From the IMG/VR virus record IMGVR_UViG_3300033141_003435, positions 1 through 58,261 of that record: 58,261 nucleotides of DNA. The stretch is one strand, 5' to 3'. This DNA comes from a virus. Position numbers and translations under genes: made by a program. A model generated the notes under the pieces. The model did no database searches, was not told the origin of the DNA, and saw only the letters and a program-made list of their open reading frames with translations. Below, in pieces: positions 1 to 8,282 of this stretch. The stretch's first letter is position 1. Each line of letters begins with the position of its first letter.

Positions 1-932
1 TGCAGTTCTATCACTTGCTTCACCAACTCTCGATGAAGTTGCACATAGTTAAGTTTTACCTCTCCTGATGTAAGCTCAATCAACTGTCGAAACCGATTTA
101 TCTCGTCGTATAAACCCTCGAAAAGTTCTGCTACAGCTCCTGTAACGGAAGTTCCGTCACTCAGTGTTACAGTTGCTGAAGGAGGGAAGCCTCCTCGCAT
201 CATTTCTGCTTCGCCTCCAACTCCACGGTGTGTCGGAATCCAAAGTCGACAACGACAGTTAGTAAGACATCGCGTATGTCCTGCTCCTGGCACTGAAGGG
301 AGTGTCTCTTTTGTGTATGGAGAGCCAGCGTATATCGCAAGACAGTCAGGACAGTGAGCATGACGAACAGTTCCCAACTTCCAATAAATGAGAGTGCTGT
401 CGGGAGTGGCGGCAACAAACCCATTCCAGAATTGTGCTCGAATTGAGTCGACGTACATACGAGTCTGAAGCTGTCGAGGCATCCGAGGAGTGTGTGTTAG
501 TGTCTTAACAGCGAACTGCTTAAAAAAGTTCATCTCCGCTTTTGCCGCCTTGTGTATGAAGCGAATGTCGGCTGCCGTGAGACCCTCCTTGACGTATGCT
601 TGATTTCCAGTAAAGTTAGCGCCCAATCTGTAAGCTTTGGCGAAAGTCTTCCTCATCAACCGTTCAGTTTCTAGTCGAAATTTGTTCCACTGAGTTCCCG
701 CTCCAGGAACTGTTGCCATTTGGTCGACAACGCGAGTCAACGCCCTTGCATACCCTGATTGGAGGCCCGCGAGTTGTTGTAAGATCGTTTCTGTCCCGAC
801 AGGAGTGAACCCTCCCAGCTCGTAAGAGATGTCTGTTTGAAAACTGCGCCATGCATCGAGCTGCTTCGGTAGAGCTTTAGCGTCAGCTCCACTCGCTTCG
901 TAAAGCGCTCTGTCTACCGCCTCAATATCCAT
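1..932 (-). CDS. minor head / head-morphogenesis-like protein, 3' end cut by window edge
   Basis: The frame opens with ATG at 932 and stays open for about 310 codons to the window edge, so the C-terminus is missing. The first 150 residues are helical and charged. Around residues 191-230 there is a His/Cys cluster (HAHCPDC, then C222, C226 and C228 in RCLTNCRCRLW) of the kind found in the C-terminal domain of phage minor head or Mu F-like head morphogenesis proteins. Its place just downstream of the portal gene fits that role. The start overlaps the preceding gene by 19 bases. The family assignment rests on the Cys motif and position only. Confidence 0.6.
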   Translation of the reverse strand, partial: MDIEAVDRALYEASGADAKALPKQLDAWRSFQTDISYELGGFTPVGTETILQQLAGLQSGYARALTRVVDQMATVPGAGTQWNKFRLETERLMRKTFAKAYRLGANFTGNQAYVKEGLTAADIRFIHKAAKAEMNFFKQFAVKTLTHTPRMPRQLQTRMYVDSIRAQFWNGFVAATPDSTLIYWKLGTVRHAHCPDCLAIYAGSPYTKETLPSVPGAGHTRCLTNCRCRLWIPTHRGVGGEAEMMRGGFPPSATVTLSDGTSVTGAVAELFEGLYDEINRFRQLIELTSGEVKLNYVQLHRELVKQVIEL

Positions 933-1225
933 CGTCCAAACTCATCCTTCACGTACTTGTCTCGAAATCTGTCCCAAGCGTACAGATCACAGTCCGGCGC
1001 TCCGATCCTTATTCCTTCTTCATAGTAGCCCAACCACTCCTGCGCGAGTTCAATACGATAGTTGAACAGTCTTCTTTGCCAAGTAGACATGTTTTGAAGC
1101 GATTGATACGTGTGTCGTATCGCCCGATACGCTGCATATGCTCGATCAGCCGCCTTCTTCGTTTTGTAGATACACGGGCCGCTCCCGATGCGATACTTCC
1201 CGTTGGGGCATTTGTGCACAGGCAT
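914..1225 (-). CDS. small head-region protein of unknown function
   Basis: 103 residues, ATG start with a weak GTGAG ribosome site. The N-terminus carries a compact basic motif (CPNGKYRIGSGPC followed by KTKKAADRAYAAYRA) that I associate with short phage proteins near portal and head genes. The rest is aromatic and charged, with no membrane segment. It overlaps the next gene by 19 bases, suggesting coupled translation with the minor head protein. Function is unknown; a head-assembly role is inferred from position. Confidence 0.6.
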   Translation of the reverse strand: MPVHKCPNGKYRIGSGPCIYKTKKAADRAYAAYRAIRHTYQSLQNMSTWQRRLFNYRIELAQEWLGYYEEGIRIGAPDCDLYAWDRFRDKYVKDEFGRWILRR

Positions 1226-1249
1226 CTTTGCTCACTTTAAAAACAGAAT

Positions 1250-1402
1250 TTACGCTCGCCTCCCAGTTCCAGCACCTCTGCCTCTGCCACGTCCGTACCC
1301 AGGGCCTCCTCTCGCACATCTACCCCGATTTGCGTTTCTGCGGCCTCCCCCAGGCATCCCTCTCCCTGCGCCAGCACCTCGTCTTTGTCCGTACCTAGCC
1401 AT
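1250..1402 (-). CDS. 50-residue Arg/Gly-rich basic protein
   Basis: A short frame with ATG at 1402 behind a near-perfect ribosome site (AGGAGGTGAT, about 6 bases before the ATG) and a TAA stop. The product is almost only Gly, Arg, Ala, Pro and Asn, with repeated GRG and GAG steps, two Met and one Cys. It resembles eukaryotic RGG boxes and phage nucleic-acid-condensing peptides in composition. It sits in the head gene block, so a DNA- or RNA-binding or scaffold-like role is possible. The strong ribosome site is the main reason to call it real. Confidence 0.6.
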   Translation of the reverse strand: MARYGQRRGAGAGRGMPGGGRRNANRGRCARGGPGYGRGRGRGAGTGRRA

Positions 1403-1428
1403 CGTCTATCACCTCCTCACTCTTGATC

Positions 1429-1836
1429 TTACAGTATCTTAAAGTTGTGGCTTTTTACCCACTTACGCACGGCAGCCCGTGTCCACTTCTTCTTGTCAAA
1501 CAAGAGAGACTGAATGTCCCACTTCCCAGTTTTCTTGTTCTTCCCGTAGACAGCACGAATCCCTTTCGATCGACTAATCCATCCTATACGAAACTTAGAG
1601 TAGTTACCTGGAGGTGCTTGTCGTACGCGATACCAGTTGGGCGTAACATCAATTCCTGGCTCAAGCAGTCGAGTCTCACGAAACTCCCTCCCAATACGAA
1701 GAGCCTTCGCTATCGCGCTTCTCTCACTCGTAACAGCTGACGAGAATTCTCTCAACTCATCGAGCACCGCCTCAATACTGTCGTACTCCCTCTCTTCAGC
1801 GACTTCGGACAATCCTTCGATTTGCTCATCTGACAT
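1429..1836 (-). CDS. hypothetical head-region protein
   Basis: 135 residues, ATG start behind GGAGGG, directly downstream of the portal gene. The N-terminal half is acidic and helical. The C-terminal half holds a small domain with KFRIGWISRSKGIRAVYGK and ends in WTRAAVRKWVKSHNF, a W-x(n)-AxxWxxxH pattern that also occurs at the ends of some phage head-maturation proteins. I do not recognise a family with certainty. No protease catalytic residues are evident. Confidence 0.6.
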   Translation of the reverse strand: MSDEQIEGLSEVAEEREYDSIEAVLDELREFSSAVTSERSAIAKALRIGREFRETRLLEPGIDVTPNWYRVRQAPPGNYSKFRIGWISRSKGIRAVYGKNKKTGKWDIQSLLFDKKKWTRAAVRKWVKSHNFKIL

Positions 1837-1845
1837 ACTGCCCTC

Positions 1846-3432
1846 CTAATAGAGCTCAGGTCTTGTACGACCCGTGCGCAGAATATGACGAAGCTCATCC
1901 ACCATATCTTGTAACTTCCCGTCACCGCCAACTCGATTCACCAATGCAGCCAAATCTACGCTGTCTTCTGGGCCAGTCGGAGACGTTGTTCTGCCTCCTG
2001 AAGGAGGTCGTCCGGTAGGAACGGCAGGAGCACCAGCTCTCGCTTTCTTTTTGGGCACCATTGGCCCGTGCTTTTTCAACAGACTCAAAAGTTCATTCGC
2101 TTCCGCTTGAGAAAGCCCAAACATGAGATGTCGCACAACCCACTCGGTAGGAAGGTCAATCCCAGCTTCTACGTAGTTGCGCACAATAGTAGATTTGTAC
2201 TGCTCGATCTTCCAACGCAACTCCTCATCAGCGACCCCAAACCCAGGAAAGCGCAGTTTGAAAGAGACAGTGTTGGGATTGATTCCGTGCAAGATCATCT
2301 CCAGACGATACAACTTTCGAAGCCCTTTCGCGACAACGCTGCGCATTCTTCGCACAACTTTCGTAAATGCAAGTGACTGCTGAACAAGGGTCGCTTTTGC
2401 GTTAACATCCCGTTCGAACCCAAGATAAGCTTTCGGCACCTTTGTTCCAGAGAAAAGCTTGTTGTGAAAGTGCTCAATGTCTGCAATAGCCGCCACAGAC
2501 GTATCGGCTTGTATGACATCAATGTCTCCGACTCCTCCGCGTCGTACAGGCTGGTAGATGTCTTCTTGTGGAGCCATCGGGTTTTCTTCCATCTTAAGCT
2601 TGCCCTCAGAGTCAACATATCTTCGGCGTCTGTTCAACCTCTTCAGTCGGCGAATGTAGGCAATCGCCTCCATTACTCCCATATTTGAAACGTCAATCTT
2701 GTAGATTAGGCGTTGGTGCGCTCGTGTCAATCGATTGATGAGCATTGAGTCTTCTAACATACGCTCGACACGGTACAACCGTCGCAACTTAGCAAGCACC
2801 CCAGCGTTCACACCGTAAAGCTCTTCGCCGACCTTGAAGTGCACAATCTCCCACGGAGCAAACTTCGCTATGTTCTGCATCGCGCCCTCATACTCCTTCT
2901 GCACATACGGAAACTCAACATCTATCTTTCCGTTTTTGTCGAAGTTGTACCAAATTGTCTCGACGGGAAGTTTCTGCAGTTTAACAATGTTCTTCATGGT
3001 CGCAATGACTTCATAGAACGCATCACCAAACTTGCACACTTCACGTGCCATCCACCACACTCGAGACTTCAACTCAAGACGCTCTTCAAAGTCTTTGATC
3101 GTCGTCCTCAACGCTTCAGAAACAGAGTCACTGTCAAAGTTGTACGACTCATCACTCTCTTGTGCCCCCGATACAACAAAGTCAGCGTACAAATCGAGTG
3201 CAGAAGAAAGTTCGACAACCTCCTCGTCCATCTCCTTGTAGTCGTTATACTTTTTCGTGCGATCAGGCGAAAGCTCTATCAGTTTGGCGGTATCAGCCCA
3301 TTTGAGTGGAGTCGTATCGGGAAGACGTTCCGTCGTACTTACGTCAGATGCTGGATACAACGGTGTTACAGAGCGCCATAAGCTGGAGATATTTGCAACG
3401 AGTGCATCCCGTGCTCGTCTGATATCTGACAT
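1846..3432 (-). CDS. portal protein (T4 gp20-like)
   Basis: 528 residues, ATG start with GGAGAT upstream. The order of segments fits T4-type portals: an N-terminal acidic region, a core near residues 220-310 with LEDSMLINRLTRAHQR then IDVSNMG, a basic loop, GGVGDIDVIQADTS, and VPKAYLGFERD near residue 340. The C-terminal 80 residues are low-complexity (Pro/Gly/Lys) followed by an acidic tail. A portal forms the dodecameric ring through which terminase pumps DNA. It lies 12 kb from terminase in this genome because the base-modification cluster sits between them. Confidence 0.85.
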   Translation of the reverse strand: MSDIRRARDALVANISSLWRSVTPLYPASDVSTTERLPDTTPLKWADTAKLIELSPDRTKKYNDYKEMDEEVVELSSALDLYADFVVSGAQESDESYNFDSDSVSEALRTTIKDFEERLELKSRVWWMAREVCKFGDAFYEVIATMKNIVKLQKLPVETIWYNFDKNGKIDVEFPYVQKEYEGAMQNIAKFAPWEIVHFKVGEELYGVNAGVLAKLRRLYRVERMLEDSMLINRLTRAHQRLIYKIDVSNMGVMEAIAYIRRLKRLNRRRRYVDSEGKLKMEENPMAPQEDIYQPVRRGGVGDIDVIQADTSVAAIADIEHFHNKLFSGTKVPKAYLGFERDVNAKATLVQQSLAFTKVVRRMRSVVAKGLRKLYRLEMILHGINPNTVSFKLRFPGFGVADEELRWKIEQYKSTIVRNYVEAGIDLPTEWVVRHLMFGLSQAEANELLSLLKKHGPMVPKKKARAGAPAVPTGRPPSGGRTTSPTGPEDSVDLAALVNRVGGDGKLQDMVDELRHILRTGRTRPELY

Positions 3433-3465
3433 TCTTATCTCCTATTCACACCTCTTTTCAGCGTA

Positions 3466-4107
3466 TCAGGCACCAGACTTGTTGTCAACGACCTCCTCGG
3501 CGTCTTCCGGTGTAGCACGCACGAGATCGCACTTCTCACACTTGTAGACTTCGACCTCTTCCCAGTCATGAGCACACGCATCTACCGCTGACTGAGTGCG
3601 AGGACGCCTTGCGGCTTCCCATTCGTCGGGAAAGTCTTTCCAGTCTACCTTGGCGAAGATTTCCATGTCACGTAGCTCAGCATCCGTGAACGGGTAGCGC
3701 TCCTTGACATCTTCCTCTCCGAACTCAGTCTTGAACTCATCCACGAGCTTTGACAGCTTCAACAAGTCTGCCTCTCCACGATTCTCGTTCAAAAGCAGCA
3801 TCAACTCTTCAGCCGTGCGATCGTCTACCTCTCCAAGATTCTTCACATACAGCTTCTTCATTCCGAGCTGTTTGCAGGCTTTCCAACGATGTTCTCCGTC
3901 AATGATCTCCAGCCGATTCCGCCCGATGTCTCTGACGATCACAGGATAGAGACGGTTTCCGTAACGACGAATCGACGCTACAACAGCCTTGAAAACGTGC
4001 GGCTTTTGCTCGTTGAAATTCCATCGATTCGGGAAGACTCGATTGATGTCTACGATCTCTTCCTTTACTCGCTCGATGGACTGCTTGATTCTTCTAAGAT
4101 TCCGCAT
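3466..4107 (-). CDS. ParB/Srx-fold protein with C-terminal zinc motif (copy 2)
   Basis: About 213 residues. The ATG at 4107 is favoured because GAGGAG lies 9 bases upstream; ATG 4116 is an alternative. The N-terminal half has PNRWNFNEQ, PVIVRDIG and IIDGEHRWKA, the signature of the ParB/sulfiredoxin-like fold. A pair of Cys motifs (CAHDW and CEKC) near the C-terminus probably binds zinc. It is clearly a paralogue of the preceding gene, with the same motif order and spacing. DpdB of the bacterial 7-deazaguanine DNA system is a ParB-like partner of DpdA, so a similar role is inferred here. Confidence 0.65.
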   Translation of the reverse strand: MRNLRRIKQSIERVKEEIVDINRVFPNRWNFNEQKPHVFKAVVASIRRYGNRLYPVIVRDIGRNRLEIIDGEHRWKACKQLGMKKLYVKNLGEVDDRTAEELMLLLNENRGEADLLKLSKLVDEFKTEFGEEDVKERYPFTDAELRDMEIFAKVDWKDFPDEWEAARRPRTQSAVDACAHDWEEVEVYKCEKCDLVRATPEDAEEVVDNKSGA

Positions 4108-4691
4108 TTCTTGCATCTCCTCATTTTGACTTTCTTGAATTGATGTCTTGAGCACAAACGAGTCGACTCGGCCATCTCCTTCCACTCTTCAGGCGCTATT
4201 TCCTCGACTTCAGTTTCAGGCTCAAAGCCCTCACTCACCACGATCAACCTTTTCAACTGCTCTTCGTCATACGGAAGGACATCAAGCGGATTCTCGCCTT
4301 CCTCTTCCATTGTGTGAACAATCCTCGAAAGTGAGAGTCCCAGCTTTTCCACGTTAGCTTCACCTCGAGTTCTGTTGAGTATCATCATCAGTTCCTTCGC
4401 AAGGATGTCTGGAACCCGACCGAGATTCTTGACTGGAGTGAACTTCACCTTCAACTGAAGGAGCGCTTTCCAGCGATGCTCTCCATCAATGATCTCGTAC
4501 TTCCCAGACCCAGTTTCTCTCACAATGACTGGATAAATTTTCCCGAACTTCTTCAATGCGTTCTTCAGCGCGTTGAAAAGACGATCGCTCTGCACATTGA
4601 AGTTCCATCTGTTCGGCTTGATGTTCTTTGTCAGCACCAAAGTCTCTGGCGTTGACGCAATCCGCCTCTTCAGCTCTTCAAGCTCTTGCAT
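4065..4691 (-). CDS. ParB/Srx-fold protein with C-terminal zinc motif (copy 1)
   Basis: 208 residues, ATG behind AGGAGGAGAGA. It contains NRWNFNVQ, PVIVRETG and IIDGEHRWKALLQL in its first 100 residues and CSRHQF plus CKKCGIL at the end. These match the neighbouring copy, so the pair arose by tandem duplication and diverged. The start lies inside the end of the HIT-like gene (14-base overlap) and its end overlaps copy 2. Likely an NTP-dependent accessory factor for DpdA-mediated base exchange (inferred from location and the GEHRW motif). It could instead be a DNA-binding segregation factor. Confidence 0.65.
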   Translation of the reverse strand: MQELEELKRRIASTPETLVLTKNIKPNRWNFNVQSDRLFNALKNALKKFGKIYPVIVRETGSGKYEIIDGEHRWKALLQLKVKFTPVKNLGRVPDILAKELMMILNRTRGEANVEKLGLSLSRIVHTMEEEGENPLDVLPYDEEQLKRLIVVSEGFEPETEVEEIAPEEWKEMAESTRLCSRHQFKKVKMRRCKKCGILEESSSPSSE

Positions 4692-4986
4692 TCTCTCCTC
4701 CTAACAGCACATGCCAGTGCCAATGAAACTTGATCTGGCGTTGCTCCTTTCTGAATCCGACAAAAGCGTCACCGAATAAGTCGCGACAGATGTCCGTCAC
4801 TTCTTTCTCAACCATCTTCCAAAAGGTGCACGTCGGACAGGTGCACTGCAGATGAGACTTCAGCACAACCATAGGCACTTTGCATGTCAAACAGTCACAC
4901 ACGACATACTTGTCATCCTCGTAGTACCATCGTGTCTTCTTTTCAAGATTGCACAGCGGGCAGTCGCTACTTACAACTCGTTCCAT
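4678..4986 (-). CDS. HIT-like zinc-binding protein
   Basis: About 102 residues. ATG 4986 is chosen because the longer frame upstream runs backwards through the DpdA-like gene. The protein begins with a CPLC pair, has CDCLTC and CTCPTC pairs in the middle, and ends in FHWHWHVLLGG, which fits the HxHxH active-site motif of histidine-triad (HIT) nucleotide hydrolases and transferases. Histidine-triad proteins cleave or transfer nucleoside phosphoramidates. Its position in the 7-deazaguanine cluster suggests action on a modified nucleotide or adenylated intermediate, but this is a guess. Confidence 0.5.
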   Translation of the reverse strand: MERVVSSDCPLCNLEKKTRWYYEDDKYVVCDCLTCKVPMVVLKSHLQCTCPTCTFWKMVEKEVTDICRDLFGDAFVGFRKEQRQIKFHWHWHVLLGGENARA

Positions 4987-5002
4987 CGAAGCCTTCCGAT
5001 CT

Positions 5003-5914
5003 TCAGTCGTTGAACACCACACCTCGCCTCGCCCAGAACTTCGTAACGTAGTCTTCAAGCTCGCGATAGGCAAGCGCAGAAACAGCATCGACATAAACAG
5101 GATCGCGCGGATCAAAAGAAATCCCTTCAAGACCGATCTGCTTTGGATGTCTGTAAGCTACAACACCCTCGCTCGCATTCTCCCAGTGTATCCACTTCGT
5201 CTTTGGGTCAAAATACGTTGTTAATGCCCACCGAGTAAATGCCGACCAAGTTGTTGAATCCGCCGAGTAAAGCGGACAACCGAAAAGAAGGGAGCGCCGA
5301 AGTCCTGCGAAGAAGTGATATTTCTTCCCACGTTTCACTCCGTCCTCGACCATTTTACGCAGAAACTCAACAGTCCGTTGAGAATTGATCGACACTCCAG
5401 CAAAACCCTCTGAGAGAGCGATCCAATCGTACTCCTCGATCAGCTCCAAGTACGCTTCCTTCCCGATTGTTGGACGCCAAACAGGAATGATTCGCGCTCC
5501 GGTGTCTTCGAAACGTCTGCGATACTCCTTCACCTTCTCGTACCCGACAAAGTGATCAACATCCATCTCAACAGCGCAGTCGATGATCCCTGCCTGTGCC
5601 CCCGCTTTCAGGAGCACGCAGTACTTCGATACAAGCTCCTCTAGCTCGTGCTGATCAAAAGCATACTTCCCTCTACGACGGAGAATGTCGGTAACGAAGT
5701 AGCGATTGTTCAAAACCGCTACACCCGAATCAATCATCAACATCTCTCCGTTGCCCTTCACTCGCGTCAAGCCCTTCAGCACCTCCATCATTCCCCTCTT
5801 CGTAAAGGGAAACTCCCACAGATTGCTGAAGGCGTAGAGGCGATTCTTTGCGTGTGCGGCATCAAGAGATTTCGGCTGATCGTCCCAGTCAGCAACACAC
5901 AGAAAGATTCTCAT
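5003..5914 (-). CDS. dpdA: DpdA-like tRNA-guanine-transglycosylase family protein (DNA 7-deazaguanine insertion)
   Basis: 303 residues, ATG start. The TIM-barrel pattern of phage DpdA/TGT proteins is visible: MLMIDSGVAV (Asp62), AVEMDVDHFVGY (Asp118 and Asp120) and GARIIPVWRP, then DWIALSEGFAGVS. DpdA enzymes exchange guanine in DNA for a 7-deazaguanine base. The gene closes the row of preQ0-synthesis genes, which strongly supports this assignment over a tRNA enzyme. The classical TGT zinc site is not evident, as is usual for DpdA. The subfamily cannot be assigned without alignment. Confidence 0.75.
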   Translation of the reverse strand: MRIFLCVADWDDQPKSLDAAHAKNRLYAFSNLWEFPFTKRGMMEVLKGLTRVKGNGEMLMIDSGVAVLNNRYFVTDILRRRGKYAFDQHELEELVSKYCVLLKAGAQAGIIDCAVEMDVDHFVGYEKVKEYRRRFEDTGARIIPVWRPTIGKEAYLELIEEYDWIALSEGFAGVSINSQRTVEFLRKMVEDGVKRGKKYHFFAGLRRSLLFGCPLYSADSTTWSAFTRWALTTYFDPKTKWIHWENASEGVVAYRHPKQIGLEGISFDPRDPVYVDAVSALAYRELEDYVTKFWARRGVVFND

Positions 5915-5924
5915 CAGTCATCCT

Positions 5925-6614
5925 TTACTCGTTGATCCATTTTTTCGCTCCTTCTATGATGGCTTTTGCTCTCTCACCTGTAATCTCACCTCTCTCTACC
6001 TTGTCAACGTATCGTGCGACATGCGTTGCGTTCTGAAATTGAGGAACGCCTTGCACGCCACACCACTTCAAAGCTACCCACCAACGGAAGCACGCCGCGC
6101 ACTTCATGCAGCGCCCACTTCTTGAAGAGTAGCATGAGAGCGTTTGCAGAAGTAGTCTATCTGCCTTCTTTCCAAGCTCCCGCTTGAACCATCTTACCGC
6201 ATCGAATTTGCTCCAACCCTGCTCGGCGAAGGGGGCCGCTACTCTAACAAAACGCCCGGCATAACGGGAAATGAAAGAAGTCATATCAGCGTGAGCGACC
6301 CTCGTATTGTCGTTCACACGATCATCAGACACTCCTCCAAGATACACAATGTCAGCATAGCGGCTGGCCCCCATCGCCAACAGCACGTTCCGAAACGGAA
6401 TGTGAGCGTCTGGTAACTCCCAATCTGTAAGCGTGTAGCTAAAGTCAACCTCTGTATTTTTGATAAGCTTCGACACTACTTCCAGCTCTTTGTGCGCGTA
6501 ACGATGTCCCAAGTTAAAATAGAGGGTACGTGGCTTCTTGAGATAGAAATACAGTATGAAGCTGTCCAATCCGCCAGAAAACAACAAAATCTCCGACTTT
6601 TTGCCTCCGACCAT
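5925..6614 (-). CDS. queC: QueC-like 7-cyano-7-deazaguanine synthase
   Basis: About 229 residues. ATG 6614 is chosen because GGAGG lies 4 bases before it, whereas the GTG at 6632 has no ribosome site. The N-terminus has the PP-loop LLFSGGLDSF for ATP binding. A zinc-type cluster C-x8-C-x2-C-x2-C is present near residue 170, as in QueC. QueC converts 7-carboxy-7-deazaguanine to preQ0 with ATP and ammonia. A second QueC domain sits in the next gene upstream (Gat-QueC), so the two probably carry out successive steps. It follows a 180-base structured leader. Confidence 0.75.
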   Translation of the reverse strand: MVGGKKSEILLFSGGLDSFILYFYLKKPRTLYFNLGHRYAHKELEVVSKLIKNTEVDFSYTLTDWELPDAHIPFRNVLLAMGASRYADIVYLGGVSDDRVNDNTRVAHADMTSFISRYAGRFVRVAAPFAEQGWSKFDAVRWFKRELGKKADRLLLQTLSCYSSRSGRCMKCAACFRWWVALKWCGVQGVPQFQNATHVARYVDKVERGEITGERAKAIIEGAKKWINE

Positions 6615-6795
6615 GTTTCCTCCAAAAATCACCTAATGTCCTCGATCCTCCACGAAGTTTTTTATCGCTTAAATATCTAAGTATTAACGCTACCGAAAAC
6701 TTCGTGGAGAACTGTTCTCACAAGTTAGCATTTTATCGTGTAACCTATTTATTTTCAATAGGTTACATAGCCTCCCTCTCGCAAATCGTTTATTT
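6615..6795 (-). promoter_or_regulatory. structured leader between Gat-QueC and QueC genes
   Basis: This gap holds no gene. It contains an 11-bp hairpin at 6739-6767 (TGTAACCTATT with a 7-base loop) and a 14-bp stem formed by 6648-6661 and 6696-6709 around a 34-base loop. A GAGAAC-T-GTTCTC palindrome lies at 6707-6719. Neither stem is followed by a T-run on the minus strand, so they are not ordinary terminators. The element ends about 35 bases before the queC start and may be a cis-acting RNA controlling queC. It does not match the preQ1-I consensus closely. Confidence 0.4.
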
Positions 6796-8280
6796 TCAAT
6801 CATTTACAAGCCTCTTGAGAATCTCTTGCACCGAGTGTCTGGGCGGACGCATCTTAGATTTCATCCAAGGAGCCACATAGAGCTTCTTGTAGTCTGACGC
6901 GTAACGCGTCGCGTCCGTAACTCCTGCTTTTTCAAACGCCATTCGTCGAAGAGTGCAAGCTCCACAGACTCCACAAGCCTTTCCATCCTTCGGCGCGTTG
7001 TCACAAGAGTAAGTGATGTTGTACGGAACTTCAAGGTAGCTTCCGAGCTGTATGATCTCTGTTTTCATCAATCGTTCGAGGGGCATAACGAGTTTCGGTC
7101 GCATCAGCGTTCCGTAGTCAGAAAGCTCATTGAACTTTTGGAAGAACAGAATGGAGTTGTCTGGATAGCTTCCCTCCTCTTCCAACGTCCAGCCTGCCGT
7201 AATGTACTTCGCTCCCTTCGCTTCAGCGACCGCCATCAGAGAAGCTATCATCACGAGGTTGCGAGCAGGAGTCCAGCAGATCGTAGATTTCAAGTTTTGT
7301 CTCTTAGCTTTGGGCACAGGAAGACTCTTCTCAGTCAACACGCTGTGTCCGAGAGCACCGAGCCACTTCATGTCGAGAAACATGAACTCAACTCCAAGAT
7401 CAACGGCAATGCGCTTAACAGCCCGCCTCTCTCCCTCTTCACTCTTCTGCCCGTGATCAATGTGGCAAAGCACAACGTCTTTATGCCACAACTTCTTACA
7501 TACGTACGCCGCTGTCGTTGAATCTATCCCACCGCTTGAACAAACGAGCACTTTGTCTCCTTGAGCAGGAAGTTGAGAGATGAGCTTTGTCTGTAGCTCC
7601 TGAAATTTGAACTCCCTTTTGTCTACGTCGTACGTGCCACAGGTGTAGGACTCAACCTGTCTCCAGAACGGAAAGGCATGATCTCCGAAGATTGTGCGAA
7701 CAAATCTTTCTTCGCTGAGGATGAAAAACAGTTCGTCTGTTTCGCCGACAACCATAGTTTTGAAGTCTTTGATGAAGTGCAGACACCGCCTCTTAATGTC
7801 GTACAACAAGTAGGCGAAGCCCCCACTACACTCCTTAAAAGCCTTTAACAAGTCTCCAAACTTCTGATAGAGAAGAAACGGGACTTCGCTGTCTATCTCT
7901 GTTATCGGCTCAAGCTTGTGCTGTTTGATCAGCTCTTCGTCATTCGCAACTACACCGTTATGAGAAATGACGTGATAGTCACGAATAATGGGCTGCACAG
8001 ACCTCTCATCAAAGCTTCCCACTTCAGTCAGAGGTTGCGCTCGACAGTTCCAGATAAGAAAGTCTTCGGGCTCAATGCCATTGACAAACTGTCTCCACTC
8101 CGGTGAGGCGAGCACTTTACTCGCGGTTGTGGGACGCTTTAGCGTTTTGATACGACCCGACACCTTGACATCAACAATTCCGAAGGCGTCCTGTCCACGC
8201 TTTTCTGTCTCCAAAACCATGTGCTCAAGGAGACGCCCATCTACCTTTCTGTAAAAGACTGCTCCTCCGATTCCACACAT
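6796..8280 (-). CDS. gat-queC: Gat-QueC: glutamine amidotransferase fused to QueC-like domain
   Basis: 494 residues. The protein starts Met-Cys-Gly-Ile-Gly, so Cys2 becomes the class II glutaminase nucleophile once Met is removed. Residues 1-235 form the Ntn glutaminase domain (SHNGVVAND near 107). Residues 240-494 form a QueC-like domain with PP-loop SSGGIDST at 248 and zinc ligands C426, C436, C439 and C442. Gat-QueC proteins make the formamidino group of archaeosine from preQ0 in some archaea, and Escherichia phage 9g, whose DNA carries dG+, encodes one. Together with a separate QueC this points to an archaeosine-type base in the phage DNA. Confidence 0.82.
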   Translation of the reverse strand: MCGIGGAVFYRKVDGRLLEHMVLETEKRGQDAFGIVDVKVSGRIKTLKRPTTASKVLASPEWRQFVNGIEPEDFLIWNCRAQPLTEVGSFDERSVQPIIRDYHVISHNGVVANDEELIKQHKLEPITEIDSEVPFLLYQKFGDLLKAFKECSGGFAYLLYDIKRRCLHFIKDFKTMVVGETDELFFILSEERFVRTIFGDHAFPFWRQVESYTCGTYDVDKREFKFQELQTKLISQLPAQGDKVLVCSSGGIDSTTAAYVCKKLWHKDVVLCHIDHGQKSEEGERRAVKRIAVDLGVEFMFLDMKWLGALGHSVLTEKSLPVPKAKRQNLKSTICWTPARNLVMIASLMAVAEAKGAKYITAGWTLEEEGSYPDNSILFFQKFNELSDYGTLMRPKLVMPLERLMKTEIIQLGSYLEVPYNITYSCDNAPKDGKACGVCGACTLRRMAFEKAGVTDATRYASDYKKLYVAPWMKSKMRPPRHSVQEILKRLVND

Positions 8281-8282
8281 TT

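Noticed and set aside
6615-6795. preQ1 class I riboswitch
   Set aside because: An A-rich stretch precedes a ribosome-like site, but the short stem-loop and pseudoknot core of preQ1-I are not found.
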